64,000 nucleotides of DNA from positions 1-64,000 of IMG/VR virus record IMGVR_UViG_3300050343_000268, one strand, 5' to 3'. Positions within the stretch are counted from its first letter, which is position 1. Every line of letters begins with the position of its first letter. Positions 15,788-24,236 of the stretch are shown here, one piece after another. The stretch is from a virus. The translations under genes and the position numbers were made by a program. Below the pieces are notes generated by a model. The model was not told the origin of the DNA. It ran no database searches and worked only from the letters and a program-made list of their open reading frames with translations.

Positions 15788-17620
15788 ATGGCCAAACCTG
15801 TTCCTGTTGGTAAGTTCGATAATTACGGAGTTAATGAAGCCAAAGGCCGCAAGGCAAAGCAGCTTGAAATAGCAGAGGGTTTTGCTTCGAGCCCACAGAA
15901 TGTATGGACAAGGTCTGCTGGTAACCATGCAAAAAAGCAAGCGAATTGGGCACAAACAAACCTTACAAATAGAGAGGGTTATCAGCAAAATCAAACCGAC
16001 TTTGCTTCCTGGGAAAATCTTGACAACTATTTCAATGACACTGCCGGTGCCTTTAAACAACAGGGTGGAAGTAGAAAAAATAAGTTTGGAAAAAAAGACG
16101 TTGAATATCTTACTAAAGTAGGAGTGAATCAAGATGTTATTAATTCGCATGTAAGCGGATTAGATAAAAGCGGAATCCATCAAAACTATTGGAATAACGA
16201 TGCTGCAAAGCACCTACATACTGATGGATGGGACTCCGGTGCGCACTTTAATAACAGTGATCGTAAATATGTAAAAGACAATAATATGAATCTGGTAGAC
16301 CAGATCAACGCATATGGCGCAAGAAGGAGCTCTAAAAAAGGCGGCACATCCCATTTAGATAATGCATCTAAAAAAGCATTACAAGAAGCTGGGCAATATC
16401 AAGACTACATGAGCCAATTTGCTCAAGGTCACACCAAAGAGGCTGGGATCAATTCATACAACAGAGAAGGAAGTAAGAATATTATTGGCGCAGATATTCG
16501 GTATTTGGAAAGTCAAGGATACTCTAATAAAGACATTACAAATTGGATGGCGTCACAGAAAAAGAATGACAAAGGCGAAGGTAAAGGAGTAAATCATTGG
16601 GCAGCAAGCTGGATGAATAAGCAAGGTATGGTCGATACCTATGAAAACTATCAAGCCCCTTCTACGCCTCAATCAGACGCAAAAGAACGCGCTCAAAACC
16701 AGTTAGCCAAAGGTGGTAAGACTGTTAATAACAACCAATCTTATGGAGCAAGTGACTACAACAACTCTATAAACGATAGTTACAATAAGTCATCATCTCA
16801 AGTAGCAAAAGACAGCTACAATAGACAGCTGACTAATACTACTAACAACAATCAAAACAAGTCTGTAAACGATAGCAATAATAGACAGCTGACTAATACT
16901 ACTAACAACAATCAAGACCAAAGAAGATACGACCAGCGCGATCAATCAGTACAAGATAGCAATAACTCATCCTCATCATTGAATTACTCACCTACTTCTA
17001 CTAACACTACATCAAATAGCAATAATTCTGCATCAGCTGTAAAATATGATGCAACATCAACATCCAATAGCAACAACAGAACTCAAACCAATCAACAACA
17101 AAACCTACTGACGTCTAATTCAAATAATGTAACTGATAGTGGTAACCTTAGCGCGACTATGAATTCTGATATTAAATCAGGTAAAACTGGTAACATGACA
17201 TTTAATTTAGGGGATAACAATGATGTAATGGGCTCCGCACTGGGTAACGATAATAGTGTGACTATTACAGGTGGTACAAGCGGTGGTATGGACAATATGT
17301 TAGGTCTCGCTGCTTACCAAGCCTTGAACAATAATCAATTTGCAAGATCAAGCCAGGGGTTGAACGGCACAGGCCGTAGTGCAATGCAAATAAAACAGAT
17401 GAATGATTCGATCGGTGCCCAGGATACAGCCAAAAATGCATACAACATGGCAGGAATGTACCAACAGTATTTCAACGATTCTTCTAAAGCAATGCAAGGA
17501 TCTTGGGCTGGAGATATCTTTGACTTCAACGCACCTGAATGGATGCAGGGTTCAACACCATCAAACCCCAAAGATGACACCAAAAATATTTTTAAAAATG
17601 GGATGATGCAGTTCAGTTAA
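15788..17620 (+). CDS. Asn/Ser/Gln-rich protein with one GNDN cassette (610 aa)
   Basis: The first 300 residues are soluble, with repeated motifs around Gly-x-Asn and Lys. Residues about 310-450 are very rich in Asn, Ser, Thr and Gln, and include a duplicated block (RQLTNTTNNNQ twice). A diverged GNDN cassette follows (GNMTFNLGDNNDVMGSALGN). The C-terminal 150 residues are helical and Gly/Met rich. It is the third member of the cassette family between terminase and portal. The prion-like composition is unusual. A structural role is inferred from location. Confidence 0.65.
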   Translation: MAKPVPVGKFDNYGVNEAKGRKAKQLEIAEGFASSPQNVWTRSAGNHAKKQANWAQTNLTNREGYQQNQTDFASWENLDNYFNDTAGAFKQQGGSRKNKFGKKDVEYLTKVGVNQDVINSHVSGLDKSGIHQNYWNNDAAKHLHTDGWDSGAHFNNSDRKYVKDNNMNLVDQINAYGARRSSKKGGTSHLDNASKKALQEAGQYQDYMSQFAQGHTKEAGINSYNREGSKNIIGADIRYLESQGYSNKDITNWMASQKKNDKGEGKGVNHWAASWMNKQGMVDTYENYQAPSTPQSDAKERAQNQLAKGGKTVNNNQSYGASDYNNSINDSYNKSSSQVAKDSYNRQLTNTTNNNQNKSVNDSNNRQLTNTTNNNQDQRRYDQRDQSVQDSNNSSSSLNYSPTSTNTTSNSNNSASAVKYDATSTSNSNNRTQTNQQQNLLTSNSNNVTDSGNLSATMNSDIKSGKTGNMTFNLGDNNDVMGSALGNDNSVTITGGTSGGMDNMLGLAAYQALNNNQFARSSQGLNGTGRSAMQIKQMNDSIGAQDTAKNAYNMAGMYQQYFNDSSKAMQGSWAGDIFDFNAPEWMQGSTPSNPKDDTKNIFKNGMMQFS

Positions 17621-17663
17621 TCACTCTCTTCGTTAGACTAATTAGGGATATAAATAAATAGAA

Positions 17664-19931
17664 ATGAAACACAATAGTCAGCAGTTTCAAGAAATACTTA
17701 ATGCAGCAAAAGAGAAACGTGGTGACTTACCTGTAGACACAATGATTGTGTCTTCACATCTAGCACAAATGCGTCTTTTTATTCTAAGGCGTGGGGTTGA
17801 ATTTTTCTGCGGTCAGGACACGTACGGCAACCGACGTGAATTTATTAAAAACGTTTATGAGAGCAATATGCTCGAAATGAAACTAGATAGTATTATTGAT
17901 TATTTCTTGTGTGATGGTCAAGGGTTGTTTTACTTTAGACCAGCTGGAGATTCATATCAACTATTATATTTTCCAAAAGAAAGCTATAGATGTTACCGCG
18001 ATCAATCAAGTGAGATTGAGCATGTAGAGCTTATCTACACCTTCGAGGTCAAAGAGCCATCTATGCTTGATGCTTATGCCACTCCAGGTAAACGCGGTGG
18101 ACGTAAGAAATATATAAAACTCAAAGTATATAAAGACCGTATTGAACAAACAATATCAAATGAGAAAATAGAGTTCGAGAATTCTGGTGGTTCACTCGTA
18201 ATGCCACAGGCTGGTCAGACTGAGACACTGAGTAATAGCCTTGGTTTTATCCCTGCTGTAGAGGTCTTCAATCATCTGGATTGCACAGGCGAATCGACAG
18301 GAGTTGGTGAATTTGATTGGATGGCAAATCAAATCCTTTTCCATGATGAATTAGTACGAAATGTTCGCAAGAACATGAAGTTCTTTGGAAATCCAACTCT
18401 GGTATCAAGCCGACCTCGACACGATATTTTGGAAAGTGGGGATGAAGGTACTTTTAGACCAACAATTAGTTCTCAGGCTGGGTTTTACGCACAGGACAGG
18501 CCAAGTACACGAGTCAGCCAGCCTGGATTTAGCGCGGGTGCGGATGGGCAAATTAAAGTTCCACGTGTGATTGCCAATCTTGAACCAACCGATCGTGTCT
18601 CTTATATGACACCAGATGCGGTAAGTGGGGATCAGAATATGTACGTAAAACAGTACAGATCCGAAATCCGACTTGCACTTGGTGGGGTAGATGATCTTGA
18701 TTTTAATATGGCATCATCAGCTTACGAGATGAAATCTCTATACGGACGGTGTGCAGCAACTGCTGAAAAGAAGGCTAAAGCCTTGTTTGAGTATGGTTTA
18801 TGCAAGTTATTTGCACTAATGATTCAGCATGAAGAATATTTATTTGAACAATCATTCGCCACAGCAATTGGGCTAGCTGTACCCGAACCCCCATTACAGG
18901 AACAATATGATGATCCTGAGTTATTTGAAAAGGCTCAGCAGGATTATCAAATCTCGATGCAGAAATACCAGTCTAAGTATGATAAACAGTTTTCTGCTAG
19001 TATTGAGTCAGGTGAAATACCTAATGGGGTTACTGGTTTAATCCCTGATGGCAGCAGTAAAGTCAATTGGCGCTGGACTGGTGAAATTTTTGAAGAGGAT
19101 TCACAAGGCATACTAAACAACAGTATTGTCGTAAGAAACCTTCAGGAACTTGGAGTTGATTCCATTGAATCTCTCAAATACCTATTCCCAAGCAAAACTG
19201 ACGAAGAACGCGCTGCAATGCTAACCGGCTTCCCTTTCAGGATGGTCGAAAAATCACAACAAGCGTTTAATCAATTTATTTCGATGGTTGGTCAGTTGTA
19301 TCAACTACCCCATCCACAAATGCCCAATCAGCCATTAGCAGCTGATCCGAATCTTGATATCACAGGGTTCCTATATAGATCACTCGAATTTTTACGTAAG
19401 GAGTTAAGTTACAGTGGAAAGTACAAGCCCGACAATGGCGAGCAGCTCCCAAGCAAGCTCACCGATGCAGACCGCCGCCGCGCCGAACTTGGCCTCCCCG
19501 TCAGGGACGAGCAGCCCATCAAGCTACCAGGCGTCGCCCCAGGTTTCAGTGGCACCCCAGGCTCCAATGGGTTACCAGCCAATGGCGGCCCCGCAGGCTT
19601 CGGCGGCCCCGGCAGCAGCAGCGAATCCTTGGCAGGAAGCGTTCCAGGCACTCAGCGCAAGCCTGAATACACCTCAAGCGTCCCCGGCCCAGGCGTCGTA
19701 CTCGGCTTATCAGACGCCAACGACTCAGGCCAGTACCCAGGCCAGTTGGGGCTATCAGCCCCAGCCATGGGCAGACCAGGGGCACCAGACCTACAGTCCC
19801 CAAGCTTCAACCCCGGCTTATTCGGCCCAGGAGCTCAACCAAATCCAGCAGCTGGTGGCTCAGCAGCAGTATCAGCAGCAGGCAGCAGCACAGGCTCAGT
19901 ATCTAAGCCAAGGCGCAAGCGAGGCAGGTGA
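17664..19931 (+). CDS. Portal protein with long dual-coding C-terminal tail
   Basis: A 755-residue protein. The first 580 residues fit a portal: a helical wing, LDSIIDYFLCDGQGLFYF and VELIYTFEV beta segments, and a long crown-side helix region (GGVDDLDFNMASSAYEMK). The dodecameric portal forms the vertex channel for DNA packaging and tail attachment. The last 172 residues are Pro/Gly/Ser rich and are encoded by DNA that also encodes the scaffold-like protein in the +1 frame. Removing the overlap would still leave a portal-sized protein. It starts 43 bases after the previous gene. Confidence 0.8.
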   Translation: MKHNSQQFQEILNAAKEKRGDLPVDTMIVSSHLAQMRLFILRRGVEFFCGQDTYGNRREFIKNVYESNMLEMKLDSIIDYFLCDGQGLFYFRPAGDSYQLLYFPKESYRCYRDQSSEIEHVELIYTFEVKEPSMLDAYATPGKRGGRKKYIKLKVYKDRIEQTISNEKIEFENSGGSLVMPQAGQTETLSNSLGFIPAVEVFNHLDCTGESTGVGEFDWMANQILFHDELVRNVRKNMKFFGNPTLVSSRPRHDILESGDEGTFRPTISSQAGFYAQDRPSTRVSQPGFSAGADGQIKVPRVIANLEPTDRVSYMTPDAVSGDQNMYVKQYRSEIRLALGGVDDLDFNMASSAYEMKSLYGRCAATAEKKAKALFEYGLCKLFALMIQHEEYLFEQSFATAIGLAVPEPPLQEQYDDPELFEKAQQDYQISMQKYQSKYDKQFSASIESGEIPNGVTGLIPDGSSKVNWRWTGEIFEEDSQGILNNSIVVRNLQELGVDSIESLKYLFPSKTDEERAAMLTGFPFRMVEKSQQAFNQFISMVGQLYQLPHPQMPNQPLAADPNLDITGFLYRSLEFLRKELSYSGKYKPDNGEQLPSKLTDADRRRAELGLPVRDEQPIKLPGVAPGFSGTPGSNGLPANGGPAGFGGPGSSSESLAGSVPGTQRKPEYTSSVPGPGVVLGLSDANDSGQYPGQLGLSAPAMGRPGAPDLQSPSFNPGLFGPGAQPNPAAGGSAAVSAAGSSTGSVSKPRRKRGR

Positions 19932-20463
19932 TTCCTACCTCAGTCAAATCTCTGACGTAAGCCTTGAAGTTCTTGAGCATTTTGGCGCTGAAGCTCCTGC
20001 ATTGCTGAATAACTATGCATGTGCCGTTGAGGATGCACTGATCGAACAGGTTGGCCGTAACGGCACCATGGATTTGATGCTGGATGCAGCTTCAGAAGAG
20101 CGTGCTGCAATGAACATCATGCTCACCGACCCTGATGTCCTGGCTGATTATGTCAACGGATTCTTCGGTGCTAATGGTCCTTACCCAACACCAACGCAAG
20201 CAGAAGCTGCTGCAATCAATGAGTACCTAGCACGTGAGCAGTTTGCTCAAGAGATCGCACATCAAGAAGAGCGTGGAGTTCCTAACAACTTCCAACGCCC
20301 AGTAATGGATATGCCTACGCCTGGTCGTCAGCAGAGCGCAGCCAACTCTTTCTGGGGTGACTTCAGCGAGCTAATGGATAACAACCCTGAAAATGCATGG
20401 CAGTACCTTTCCGGTGCACCAGCTCAGGCTTTCCAAAGCAAATTGCTTGTTCAGGACTACTGA
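19414..20463 (+). CDS. Scaffold-like head assembly protein overlapping the portal gene
   Basis: A 349-residue protein. The first 170 residues are an Ala/Gln/Pro/Ser low-complexity region read from the same DNA as the portal tail. Residues about 175-349 are acidic and helical (SDVSLEVLEHFGAEAPALL, then DVLADYVNGFFG), as in cyanophage scaffold proteins, which fill the prohead and leave before DNA enters. It lies between portal and capsid, the usual place for a scaffold. The 518-bp overlap with the portal is long. The start ATG at 19414 has GGAGTTAAG 12-20 bases upstream. Confidence 0.65.
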   Translation: MESTSPTMASSSQASSPMQTAAAPNLASPSGTSSPSSYQASPQVSVAPQAPMGYQPMAAPQASAAPAAAANPWQEAFQALSASLNTPQASPAQASYSAYQTPTTQASTQASWGYQPQPWADQGHQTYSPQASTPAYSAQELNQIQQLVAQQQYQQQAAAQAQYLSQGASEAGDSYLSQISDVSLEVLEHFGAEAPALLNNYACAVEDALIEQVGRNGTMDLMLDAASEERAAMNIMLTDPDVLADYVNGFFGANGPYPTPTQAEAAAINEYLAREQFAQEIAHQEERGVPNNFQRPVMDMPTPGRQQSAANSFWGDFSELMDNNPENAWQYLSGAPAQAFQSKLLVQDY

Positions 20464-20475
20464 TAAATAAAGCTA

Positions 20476-20500
20476 AGGGTTCTCTATTAAAGGGAACCCT
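20476..20500 (+). terminator. Hairpin after the scaffold gene
   Basis: AGGGTTC (20476-20482) pairs with GAACCCT (20494-20500) around an 11-base loop, with CTA/TAG able to extend the stem through a bulge. Only three T follow, so it is a weak terminator or an RNA-processing or stability hairpin that sets the scaffold transcript apart. Confidence 0.45.
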
Positions 20501-20543
20501 AGTTTGACTTAATAAGGAAAATTCTTATTTAAGTTAATTTTAT

Positions 20544-20549
20544 TAGAAT
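20544..20549 (+). promoter_or_regulatory. TANAAT-type box (TAGAAT)
   Basis: TAGAAT lies 25 bases before the gene at 20574 and after the scaffold hairpin, so a new transcript may begin here. Confidence 0.35.
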
Positions 20550-20573
20550 AGAACTATTGAATGTTATTGAAAA

Positions 20574-21032
20574 ATGGCTCAACGTATTACTCAATTACCT
20601 TACGAGGCAATCCCTGCCGCACAAGCAACCATGTCACGAGCATTGGTTGAACAAGGGAATGGAGCGATGGGGCTTCCAAATGTAGGTAGACCTAATAGTA
20701 CTGATGCTGGCGATTTCACAAACCTTGCAGCTAATCCTCAAGGAATGCGTAATATGCAACAGAAAAGTCAGGAATACCAGCAAAATGCAATCACTGGTGC
20801 ATCTGGATTGGCAGCGCAAAACTTAGGAATGGTCCGTAATGGCCTCACTGAACAAAGTCAAGCTGAATATAAAGCTCAAATAAATTTCAATAACTATAAA
20901 GCTAACGTGATACATGAGCGCATCCCAGGTGGAGGAGAAGCCGTTGCAGAAATGGCAAACCCAGATCTGTTGCCCAAGAGAATGGAAGACGTACAATTTT
21001 CACGTATGATGGGCCAAGAACGTTCTACATAA
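20574..21032 (+). CDS. Small virion-like protein (152 aa), unknown
   Basis: A 152-residue Gln/Asn/Ala-rich, mostly helical protein without cysteines or hydrophobic segments. It lies between the scaffold and sigma genes with its own TAGAAT box. Composition matches other virion proteins in this phage. No family was recognised. Confidence 0.55.
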   Translation: MAQRITQLPYEAIPAAQATMSRALVEQGNGAMGLPNVGRPNSTDAGDFTNLAANPQGMRNMQQKSQEYQQNAITGASGLAAQNLGMVRNGLTEQSQAEYKAQINFNNYKANVIHERIPGGGEAVAEMANPDLLPKRMEDVQFSRMMGQERST

Positions 21033-21054
21033 CTAATTAAATTTATAAGTTTAC

Positions 21055-21060
21055 TACAAT
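21055..21060 (+). promoter_or_regulatory. TANAAT-type box (TACAAT)
   Basis: TACAATAAAG lies 26 bases before the GTG start at 21086. The same TACAATAAAG string recurs at 22373. Confidence 0.35.
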
Positions 21061-21085
21061 AAAGTATAAGTAGTAGGTTAGTCTT

Positions 21086-21376
21086 GTGGCTCAATTGCGG
21101 AAAGCTGGCGATGAGGTAACACCTGAGGTTTATCAAAACATTTGGAAACACCTTAAGTCAGATGGAGTGCCAGATCAAGCTGCCAATCAAATGGCTGCAG
21201 AAATGGTTACACATGATGACTTTGAAGGCTCAGTTGAAAAGTATCAGCAATACGAAGACATTTATAAGTCAAAAGGGTTTAATGAGCATGCTGCTCAAGC
21301 GATGGCAGTAGAGGCATTAGAAGGAAGAGAAGAGGAACCTTCAGAATCAATTAGGTTTGCAAGACTTCGCGGTTAA
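21086..21376 (+). CDS. Small acidic helical protein (96 aa), unknown
   Basis: A 96-residue protein starting at GTG. It contains two short related helical units (DQAANQMAAEMVTHDDFEG and NEHAAQAMAVEALEGREEE). No family was recognised. It ends 54 bases before the sigma factor gene; a joint role with the sigma factor is possible but unsupported. Confidence 0.55.
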   Translation: MAQLRKAGDEVTPEVYQNIWKHLKSDGVPDQAANQMAAEMVTHDDFEGSVEKYQQYEDIYKSKGFNEHAAQAMAVEALEGREEEPSESIRFARLRG

Positions 21377-21430
21377 TGTTGACTTAGCTAGAATTTACAG
21401 CTATAGTTAATACATAGGAAAGCGAATTAT

Positions 21431-22372
21431 ATGTCAACAGCAAAGCAATCAGGAGACTCAGTACGTTCATATTTAAGAGATATTGGACGCATACCGCTCT
21501 TAGAGCATGCAGAAGAAATCCTTCTTGGACGCAAGGTCCAACGACTAATGGAGATCAAAGATCTTGAAAAAGAAATGGAAGTACAAAGTCAAGCTGATTT
21601 GGCTGGGATTCTTGGTATCACTACTCTTGAACTAAAACGTCAATTGAGGGAGGGTACTAAAGCGAAAGATAAGATGGTGACTGCAAACTTGCGTCTTGTT
21701 GTAAGTGTTGCCAAGAAGTATACTAAAAGGAATATGGAGCTTTTAGATATCATTCAAGAGGGAACAATTGGTTTAGTACGTGGTGTTGAAAAGTTTGACC
21801 CTAGCCGTGGCTATAAGTTTAGTACCTATGCTTATTGGTGGATCCGTCAAGGCATCACGCGGGCCATTGCGGAGAAATCGCGGGCAATACGCTTACCAAT
21901 TCACGTTACAGAAAACCTCAACAAGCTTAAGAAAGCTCAACGTGAGCTAAGCCAAATCAACGGTGAAATGCCATCCGTGTTCCAACTTGCTGATTACATG
22001 GAAATCACAGTAGATGAAATAAAGGATCTGATGTATAAGTCACAACAGCCCACATCACTAGAAATAAAGATTGGTGAAAATCGTGATACAGCTTTAATCG
22101 ATTTACTAGAAGACGAATCTCAACTACCAGACACTCTGCTAAATCGTCAATCAATAAAAGATAATATAAATGATGTGCTTTCTGAGCTGCCGGAGATGCA
22201 AGCAGCCGTGATCAAAATGAGATACGGAATTGGAACAGACATATTAGAACCCATGTCTATGACAGCAATTGGTCAAGTATTGAATATGAGCAGAGACAGG
22301 GTTAGGACAATCGAAAATAAAGCCTTGAAAACAATCCGTGAGTGCTCAAACGGACTTACTGACCATCTTTAA
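21431..22372 (+). CDS. Full-length group 2-type RNA polymerase sigma-70 factor
   Basis: A 313-residue sigma factor with all conserved regions. Region 1.2 is at residues about 10-35 (SVRSYLRDIGRIPLL). Region 2 is at about 80-150 (NLRLVVSVAKKYTKR for core binding, then FDPSRGYKFSTYAYWWIRQ for -10 melting and AIAEKSRAIRLPIH for 2.4-3.0). Region 3 is at about 160-235. Region 4 is at about 245-310, with the -35 helix-turn-helix MTAIGQVLNMSRDRVRTIEN. This is the architecture of cyanobacterial SigA/SigB-type factors, not the short T4 gp55 type of myophages. It would redirect host RNA polymerase to phage promoters. It lies inside the head gene cluster with only a short spacer. Confidence 0.93.
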   Translation: MSTAKQSGDSVRSYLRDIGRIPLLEHAEEILLGRKVQRLMEIKDLEKEMEVQSQADLAGILGITTLELKRQLREGTKAKDKMVTANLRLVVSVAKKYTKRNMELLDIIQEGTIGLVRGVEKFDPSRGYKFSTYAYWWIRQGITRAIAEKSRAIRLPIHVTENLNKLKKAQRELSQINGEMPSVFQLADYMEITVDEIKDLMYKSQQPTSLEIKIGENRDTALIDLLEDESQLPDTLLNRQSIKDNINDVLSELPEMQAAVIKMRYGIGTDILEPMSMTAIGQVLNMSRDRVRTIENKALKTIRECSNGLTDHL

Positions 22373-22378
22373 TACAAT
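22373..22378 (+). promoter_or_regulatory. TANAAT-type box (TACAAT)
   Basis: TACAATAAAGAAAATGG overlaps the end of the sigma factor gene and lies 22 bases before the next ATG at 22401. Confidence 0.4.
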
Positions 22379-22400
22379 AAAGAAAATGGCAAGATAGTTG

Positions 22401-23093
22401 ATGGATGTCACTAAGGATATTGAAGCAAGACACATTGCTTATGGAGCAAGTGACTACACAGCAGCAGACGGCAATGCTGCATCAAAACAATTAAATTTCA
22501 GTATTGGTCCATCTATAACTCGCCCTGACAATCAAAATGTCAGTGTGATTCCACATACATTTAAATACGAAGGATCTGTAGGACTGTTTGGTTCAGAAAA
22601 CTACTTTACCAAAATTCAATTATCAATCGTAGGGGATATCGTCAAATCATGCTTTGAGGAAGAGTTTTGGAGCTGCGCTTCGCTACGACAGTCAAGTATA
22701 AGCATTGAAAACCAATTTGAAGAAGCAGAAATAGATTTCAACAGCTTTCCTGTTGTTAATCAATACGAGGAAGCTCTTGCAAATTCTGATAGGCTGCCAT
22801 ACCTGCCTGGTGGAAGAGGATTTTTAAGTATTGAAGTAACAAACTTAAAAACTAATAATGAATTTAAGGACAAAGACTTAGATATCCGCTTATACACCAG
22901 TGACAAAGAGGAACACGCATTTAACAAGATGTATGTTCAAGTCTACGATCATTTCTATATAGGATTTCATGCAAGAAATACTAGAGTCCTAGACTACAAC
23001 GTAGAGTGCACGATTGGTACTGAACTAAGATCATATGATTCAATCACTGATAAGTCACTAATCATGAAGAGACTTAAGTCAGGCAGTTTTTAG
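22401..23093 (+). CDS. Virion-like protein (about 230 aa), unknown
   Basis: A beta-rich, acidic protein with no signal peptide and no recognised family. The segments SKQLNFSIGPSITRP and FKDKDLDIRLYTSDKEEH look like beta strands of a structural protein. TTG at 22398 precedes the ATG chosen here. Its stop overlaps the stop of the convergent Ig-domain gene. Confidence 0.55.
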   Translation: MDVTKDIEARHIAYGASDYTAADGNAASKQLNFSIGPSITRPDNQNVSVIPHTFKYEGSVGLFGSENYFTKIQLSIVGDIVKSCFEEEFWSCASLRQSSISIENQFEEAEIDFNSFPVVNQYEEALANSDRLPYLPGGRGFLSIEVTNLKTNNEFKDKDLDIRLYTSDKEEHAFNKMYVQVYDHFYIGFHARNTRVLDYNVECTIGTELRSYDSITDKSLIMKRLKSGSF

Positions 23094-23800
23094 GAATCTT
23101 CCTCTTCCTGTACCTCAACTTCAGGCTCTGGTGTGACTGTTACTACACGGAACCCTGAAATAGGACTGTCTTTCACAATCACATTATCAGTAGAAACAAC
23201 GCATGTAATACCAGCACTGCCAGAATCAACTTTAGCTATTACAGATGCTTGATCAGTTGGACCAACAAATTCTCCCTCTCCAGTCAAACTCCACGAATAA
23301 AATAAATCGGAAGCATTACCAGACACCATTGCGTTAAATGTTGAACGCTCACCAGCATCAACGGTCATCGGTCCAGTCACAGTTACTGTACCAATTTCGA
23401 CTACAACTGAAGGACGTTCTACTGCATTAACAGGAGTCACTGTCATGGTACGACCCCTGCTGATCTTAGGGAATACGTAGTGTTCAATGAGTTGATTGTC
23501 AAGCGTGAACAGAGCTCCCCTTGATACACCTTTGAAGTTACTAAAGGAGAAGTTAAAGGCACCATCATGATCAATGCGAACGCTTGAATAAGCGCTGGCT
23601 TCAACAGCAAGCAGTAAGCTTTGACCCGCTGAGGTTACTTTGAAAACTGCACAGGGCACTAACTGAACCTGCCCTGCATTGACGGCCCACCATTTTTTAA
23701 CAGTAGAGAAATTACCACGCTTCGGCAACTGAAGCTTAAGCTCAGAACCTTTATGATTTTTTACTTCCTTAAAACCCTTGAGCAAGAGACTATCGGCCAT
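23090..23800 (-). CDS. Ig-like domain protein, possible head or tail decoration
   Basis: A protein of about 236 residues on the minus strand within the head cluster. The N-terminal part (LKLQLPKRGNF, WWAVNAGQVQLVPC, VRIDHDGAFNFSFSN) looks like a virion beta-barrel. Residues about 145-225 form an Ig/PKD-like fold (VTVTGPMTVDAGERSTFNA, FYSWSLTGEGEF, ITCVVSTDN), and the C-terminus is very acidic (EPEVEVQEEEDS). Ig domains on capsids bind weakly to cell surfaces. ATG at 23800 (MADSLLL) is preferred over the upstream ATG at 23815. Confidence 0.6.
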   Translation of the reverse strand: MADSLLLKGFKEVKNHKGSELKLQLPKRGNFSTVKKWWAVNAGQVQLVPCAVFKVTSAGQSLLLAVEASAYSSVRIDHDGAFNFSFSNFKGVSRGALFTLDNQLIEHYVFPKISRGRTMTVTPVNAVERPSVVVEIGTVTVTGPMTVDAGERSTFNAMVSGNASDLFYSWSLTGEGEFVGPTDQASVIAKVDSGSAGITCVVSTDNVIVKDSPISGFRVVTVTPEPEVEVQEEEDS

Positions 23801-23852
23801 CACAAATAATATCAATTTATTCTATTTTAACCGTATCTAGATAATGAATGAT

Positions 23853-24188
23853 TCAAATATTAGTGGAGCTCTTGTGACGATAATCATCATTAATAGAAAG
23901 CCATTTAAGATTTTGAACATGATTATTCAATTTATTGTTATCAATATGAGTTAGTACACAGCACCCCTTGTGTCTACCCATAGGGGTAGGTGGGTTTCCA
24001 AGAAAAGCTAGAGCTACAAGAGTATGCACACAAACTTGCTTCTCACCTTTTTGCCCTAATCTCTGCTGAAGTACTAGTTTTCGATAACCATTTTTTGTAA
24101 TGTCGAAGTCACTTATAGCCGTCACGAGAACTATTTAGCATTCAAATCCAGGAGTTACCCACTCTTGTGTATCAACAAATTCGCTCAT
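23853..24188 (-). pseudogene. HNH homing endonuclease, interrupted
   Basis: The frame starts at 24188 (MSEFVDTQEW VTPGFEC, a NUMOD4-like opening) and is stopped by an in-frame TAA. It is open again to 23853, where YRKLVLQQRLG, VHTLVALAFLGNPP and THIDNNKLNNHVQNLKW match the HNH_3 type nuclease with the central Asn. HNH enzymes of this type spread by cutting empty alleles. It lies between the Ig-domain and capsid genes, a typical homing site. The interruption may be decay or a sequencing indel. Confidence 0.6.
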
Positions 24189-24236
24189 AATTAATGTGGA
24201 TTGATGTGGCTAATGACTATTAGTTTGGAGTTTCCT

